Under the pieces are notes generated by a model. The model searched no databases, had not been told where the DNA came from, and saw nothing but the letters and a program-made list of their open reading frames with translations. From Actinomycetes bacterium (GTDB lineage: Bacteria > Actinomycetota > Acidimicrobiia > Acidimicrobiales > Bog-793): DNA of 16,189 nucleotides. The stretch is from positions 1 through 16,189 of the forward strand of contig JAJYGM010000585.1 of NCBI GenBank assembly GCA_021785095.1. The letters run 5' to 3'. A program made the position numbers and the translations under genes. Below, piece after piece: positions 13,273-16,189 of the stretch. Each line of letters opens with the position of its first letter. Position 1 is the first letter of the stretch.

Positions 13273-14922
13273 TCACGCGCCGGCGCTCGACGAAGGCGTG
13301 CTCGACGACCCTGCCGCGACGGCCTTGGCCCAGGTCCGGTCGGCTTTGCCGGACGGGCTCCGGCGGACTTCGTCGACGAAGAGCACCCGGCGCGGGCGCT
13401 TGTGGTCCGCGAGGACCGCACCCACGTGGTCGATGACCGCACGCTCGGTGAGCTCGGTCCCCTCGTGCAGGGAGACGAGCGCGACGACCCGATGCCCGAA
13501 TCTCTCGTCAGGCACCCCGACGACGACGGCGTCCGCGACGGCGGGCTGGGTCAAGATCACCTGTTCGACCTCTTCGACGAAGACCTTCTCGCCGCCGGTG
13601 TTCACCACCTCGCTCCCCCGGCCGAGCAGCGTCACGTTCCCGTCCGCGTCGATCGTCGCCATGTCTCCGGAGATGACATGGCGCACGCCGTCGATGGTCC
13701 TCCAGGTTCGAGCCGTGCGCTCCGCATCGTGCAGGTAGCCCACTGGCATCGAGCCCGACGCCGCCAACATCCCCTGACACCCCGACCCGGGCTCGACGTC
13801 GTGATCGTGCTCGTCGAGGATCCTCCCGGAAGGCGTCAAGCGCGGCCGGGTCGAGAGGGGATCCTCCCCCGGGCGGGTGATGGCGAGCGCGTACGGGCCG
13901 CCCTCGGTCGACGCGATGATGTCGGTGAAGGTCACCTGCGGGGCGAAGCGGGCGATCCCAGCCTTCACCTCCGGGCTCCAGGCGACTCCGGCGCTCGCGA
14001 TGCGCAGCAGGCTGGACAGGTCGTAGGTGTTTCCGCTGCGCTCCGCACGCTCGAGCGCAGCGAGGATCGGGCGGGCGAAGGCGTCTCCGACGATCGACAG
14101 GTCGACCACGCGCTCCGCTTCGATCAACCGGCACAGCTCGTCGGGGTCGAGCGAGCGGGACGTGGCGAAGACGACGCACCCGCCGAGCAGGAGCGTGGCG
14201 AGGCTCTTGAAGAGGGCCGTCGTGTGCATGAGCGGGGCGGCCGGCAACGACCGCGGCGCCCGCCCTTCGCCGACCACCTCCGCCGCCAGCGCGGCAGCGC
14301 CAGCAGCACAGCGGGGGATCTCGAGGTCGAACGCCAGCCAACCGTTCACCGCGATGGGCGGACCGAGCACGTCCTCGTGTCGCCACACGACCCCCTTCGG
14401 ATAGCCCGTCGTACCTCCCGTGTACAAGATGAGCTGGTCGTCTCCGCTTCGCTCGACACGGGGCGCCGGATCCGCCGACTCCACGATCGACTCGTACTCC
14501 TCGGCTTGCGGAGCGAGCGCCGCACCGTCCGGCACCTCGACGAGGTGCACGGGCCGCCTCAACCTCGGTGCCACCGCCACCAGGCGGTCGGCGAGCGAGC
14601 CGTGGAAGACGACGACCCCGGCCTCGGCGTCGTCGAGTAGGTGGAGGAGCTCTGCCTCCTGGTAGCGGTAGTTGACGTTGATCGGCACGGCGCGGAGCTT
14701 CAAGGCGGCGTAGACGACCTCCAGGTACTCGATGCAGTTGTACAGGTCCACGGCCACGCGGGAGCCGGGGCCCACTCCCCTCCTGCTCAACGCGGAGGCA
14801 AGGCGCGCCGCCCGCTCGTCGAGCTCCGCCCAGGTCAGCCGGCGCGCGCCTCGCACCAGCGCCTCGGCATCGGGCACTGCGTCAGCCACGTGCTCCCAGA
14901 CGGTCGCGATGTTCTCGTCCAC
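13273..14922 (-). CDS. AMP-forming acyl-CoA ligase (FadD-type)
   Basis: The 549-residue product has the adenylate-forming core motifs: LYTGGTTGYPKGVVWRHED (167-184, phosphate-binding loop), IIASTEGGPYA, SGDMATIDADGNVTLLGRGSEVVNTGGEKV (hinge region) and the C-terminal RSPSGKADR with the catalytic Lys near 526. It activates a carboxylic acid with ATP and joins it to coenzyme A. The stretches YNCIEYLEVVYAALKLRAVPINVNYRY and LYTGGTTGYPKGVVWR recall mycobacterial FadD19-type steroid/branched acid ligases; that resemblance is from memory. The GTG at 14922 follows GGAG closely; the frame extends upstream to 15003 but gives an Arg-rich non-family leader. A -10-like TAGGGT lies at 14974-14969 on the minus strand, without a good -35. 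It is divergent from the acetyltransferase gene. Confidence 0.9.
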   Translation of the reverse strand: MDENIATVWEHVADAVPDAEALVRGARRLTWAELDERAARLASALSRRGVGPGSRVAVDLYNCIEYLEVVYAALKLRAVPINVNYRYQEAELLHLLDDAEAGVVVFHGSLADRLVAVAPRLRRPVHLVEVPDGAALAPQAEEYESIVESADPAPRVERSGDDQLILYTGGTTGYPKGVVWRHEDVLGPPIAVNGWLAFDLEIPRCAAGAAALAAEVVGEGRAPRSLPAAPLMHTTALFKSLATLLLGGCVVFATSRSLDPDELCRLIEAERVVDLSIVGDAFARPILAALERAERSGNTYDLSSLLRIASAGVAWSPEVKAGIARFAPQVTFTDIIASTEGGPYALAITRPGEDPLSTRPRLTPSGRILDEHDHDVEPGSGCQGMLAASGSMPVGYLHDAERTARTWRTIDGVRHVISGDMATIDADGNVTLLGRGSEVVNTGGEKVFVEEVEQVILTQPAVADAVVVGVPDERFGHRVVALVSLHEGTELTERAVIDHVGAVLADHKRPRRVLFVDEVRRSPSGKADRTWAKAVAAGSSSTPSSSAGA

Positions 14923-15009
14923 GGCACTCCACCGTTCTCCGGAGCGCTCGCCCCCGGGCCGCGCGCCGACCCTACCTGGCCGGCGAGTCCGGCGTGCCAG
15001 CATGGGGCG

Positions 15010-15915
15010 ATGGGCACGGTGTCGTCTTCACACCCGACCCGTGACGCTGCGCGCTGCGACGTGCGCCCGATGTCGGTCGACGACGTCGAGGCGGTGATGG
15101 CCGTGATCGCCGCCGCGCGGGTCGCACTGACAGAGGCGGAGCTCCGGCCGGCACGCCCAACGAGCTCGGCGCAGGTAGAGGCGCATCGCGTCTCCCATGC
15201 CCGCTTCGTGGAGCGTGACGGGCCCGGAGCCTGGGTCGCGACGGACGGGGACCGGGTGGTCGGAGTCGCCGAGTCCGTCCGCCGGGGCAGCTTCTGGGGC
15301 CTCTCCATGCTCTTCGTCCATCCCGAATTCCAGGGCAGGGGGGTTGGCGGACGGCTGCTCGAGGCAGCCTCGAGCTACGCAGCCGGCGCCTCCCAGCGCA
15401 TGATCGAGTCTTCGCCCGATCCCCGGGCCATGCGCCGCTACTTCCTCGCCGGGCTGGCGATGCACCCCGGCGCCGAGCTCGATGGACGTCCAGACCGGCG
15501 TGGGATCCCTCCTTCGTTGCCCGGCCGGGAGAGCGACGAGACCGACCTCGATCTCGTCGCCTCGGTGGAGGCGCATCTGGGGCGCTCGCGAACCGAGGAC
15601 GTGGCCTTCGTGCTGAAAGACGACCGCTGCCGCCTCGACGTGGTGGACACCGGCCCCGGGCGCGGTTGGATGGTCTCGCGGCCGGATCGGCTGCTCATGC
15701 TGGGGGCGACCGACGAGAGGACGGCCGCCGCGCTCATGTGGCGGCACCTGGCTGGCTGCGAGGAGGAGACCCAGGCATACGGGCTCACCGCTGCCCAGCA
15801 GTGGGCCTTCACCGTCGCCTACGAGGCGCGGCTCTCCGTGCGGGTGACCGGCGCGCTGTTCGTCGACGGCATGGCCGTCCCGGGCCCCTGGCTGCCGTCG
15901 GGCTGGTACTTCTGA
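15010..15915 (+). CDS. GNAT-family N-acetyltransferase
   Basis: The 301-residue product has a GNAT domain with the acetyl-CoA-binding pattern LFVHPEFQGRGVGGRLLEAA (101-120, containing QGRGVG), preceded by AWVATDGDRVVGVAES (74-89). A second half (about 150-301) lacks an obvious acetyl-CoA loop and may be a degenerate second GNAT-like domain, as in other proteins of about 300 residues in this family. It transfers an acyl group to an unknown amine. The ATG at 15010 is preceded only by GGGG. An ATG at 15002 is in another frame. Its neighbours give no hint to the substrate. Confidence 0.82.
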   Translation: MGTVSSSHPTRDAARCDVRPMSVDDVEAVMAVIAAARVALTEAELRPARPTSSAQVEAHRVSHARFVERDGPGAWVATDGDRVVGVAESVRRGSFWGLSMLFVHPEFQGRGVGGRLLEAASSYAAGASQRMIESSPDPRAMRRYFLAGLAMHPGAELDGRPDRRGIPPSLPGRESDETDLDLVASVEAHLGRSRTEDVAFVLKDDRCRLDVVDTGPGRGWMVSRPDRLLMLGATDERTAAALMWRHLAGCEEETQAYGLTAAQQWAFTVAYEARLSVRVTGALFVDGMAVPGPWLPSGWYF

Positions 15916-15990
15916 TCCTGTTCCGCCGAACCTTTCCGTTCGATGCAGTGACGCGGAGATTCGGGTTCTACGGCCCTACGAACCGTGCAG

Positions 15991-16189
15991 ATGCTGCCCA
16001 AGATCGACTTCGTGGACAGGCCGGGCTCGAATCATCGGGCGGCCCGCTTCGCCGCCCTCGGCGCGGCGGTGGCGAGCCTGCTCGGTGCCACCACCGCGCA
16101 GGCGGCAGGCGCGCCACCTGAACCCGCCTTTTACACGTGGCAGGCGCCCGGCGGCGGCACCACTGCCGGGCACCGGGTGATCGCGCTCA
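15991..16189 (+). CDS. 5' part of a secreted or membrane-anchored protein, cut by the window end
   Basis: From the ATG at 15991 the frame is open to the last base, giving 66 residues. Residues 15-42 look like a signal sequence: basic HRAAR, a hydrophobic core FAALGAAVASLLGATT, and a possible cleavage site at AQA-AG. The mature part starts GAPPEPAFYTWQAPGGGTTAGH. No strong Shine-Dalgarno sequence is seen; a GTG at 15985 is also in frame. The family is not recognisable from this fragment. The hydrophobic segment plus the open frame make it more than a random ORF, but it is not certain. Confidence 0.5.
   Translation, partial: MLPKIDFVDRPGSNHRAARFAALGAAVASLLGATTAQAAGAPPEPAFYTWQAPGGGTTAGHRVIAL

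Noticed and set aside
13197..13442. N-terminal extension of the enolase-type enzyme to 489 residues
   Set aside because: It would overlap the end of the acyl-CoA ligase and has no family similarity; a GTG with GGAGG at 13196 fits better.
1..16189. tRNA, rRNA or insertion sequence
   Set aside because: No tRNA-like cloverleaf, rRNA stretch, transposase motif or terminal inverted repeat was recognised on either strand.
1..16189. Genetic code change with UGA as a sense codon
   Set aside because: The complete genes I checked end in TGA at expected lengths, so UGA acts as a normal stop and the case at 1332-1334 is local.

Overview
This is very GC-rich DNA with tightly packed genes, GTG starts, four-base gene overlaps and TGA as the usual stop codon. 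TTGACA-type promoters can be seen, and two of them are placed so that the transcript would begin at or next to the start codon (leaderless). Together with the protein families present, this suggests a high-GC actinobacterium, perhaps an environmental lineage. The taxonomic call is inference from style only.

Layout. Positions 1-202 hold no gene I can support, only a short 11-bp tandem repeat. On the minus strand, 2445 down to 203 reads as a three-gene unit: an alpha/beta hydrolase, a peroxiredoxin-like protein and a TauE/SafE-type membrane exporter. The peroxiredoxin (969-1502) is the most unusual gene in the window. Its reading frame is interrupted once, by an in-frame TGA exactly where the peroxidatic cysteine belongs. 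The frame is the same on both sides, and a small hairpin of bacterial SECIS type follows the TGA. The simplest reading is a selenocysteine-containing peroxiredoxin.

Next come a second minus-strand hydrolase of the 2,6-dihydroxypseudooxynicotine hydrolase/FrsA type (2715-3785) and, divergent from it, a plus-strand operon. That operon encodes a ThDP-dependent enzyme, a creatininase-family amidohydrolase, a zinc alcohol dehydrogenase and a small cupin (4033-8045). A convergent beta-hydroxyacid dehydrogenase (8154-9107) and a LacI-family repressor (9290-10324) follow on the minus strand. Three near-identical LacI-type palindromes (GCAAWCGGTTGC) lie at the starts of the hydrolase, the ThDP-enzyme operon and the dehydrogenase, and nowhere else that I found. 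These genes therefore look like one local regulon for uptake-independent breakdown of an unknown carbon compound, probably an oxo/hydroxy acid. Two of the three sites cover the start codon region of genes with putative leaderless promoters, and 13-bp tandem repeats lie against the -35 box of both of those promoters.

Further right on the minus strand are a stand-alone cyclic-nucleotide-binding domain protein, a BNR/Asp-box beta-propeller protein, an enolase-superfamily (mandelate racemase/galactonate dehydratase-like) enzyme with an altered metal site, and an acyl-CoA ligase. The enolase-type enzyme and the ligase could feed the same pathway, but they carry no visible operator. A plus-strand GNAT-type acetyltransferase (15010-15915) and the first part of a secreted or membrane-anchored protein (from 15991) end the window. 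All functional names come from reading motifs by eye; no database search was run.
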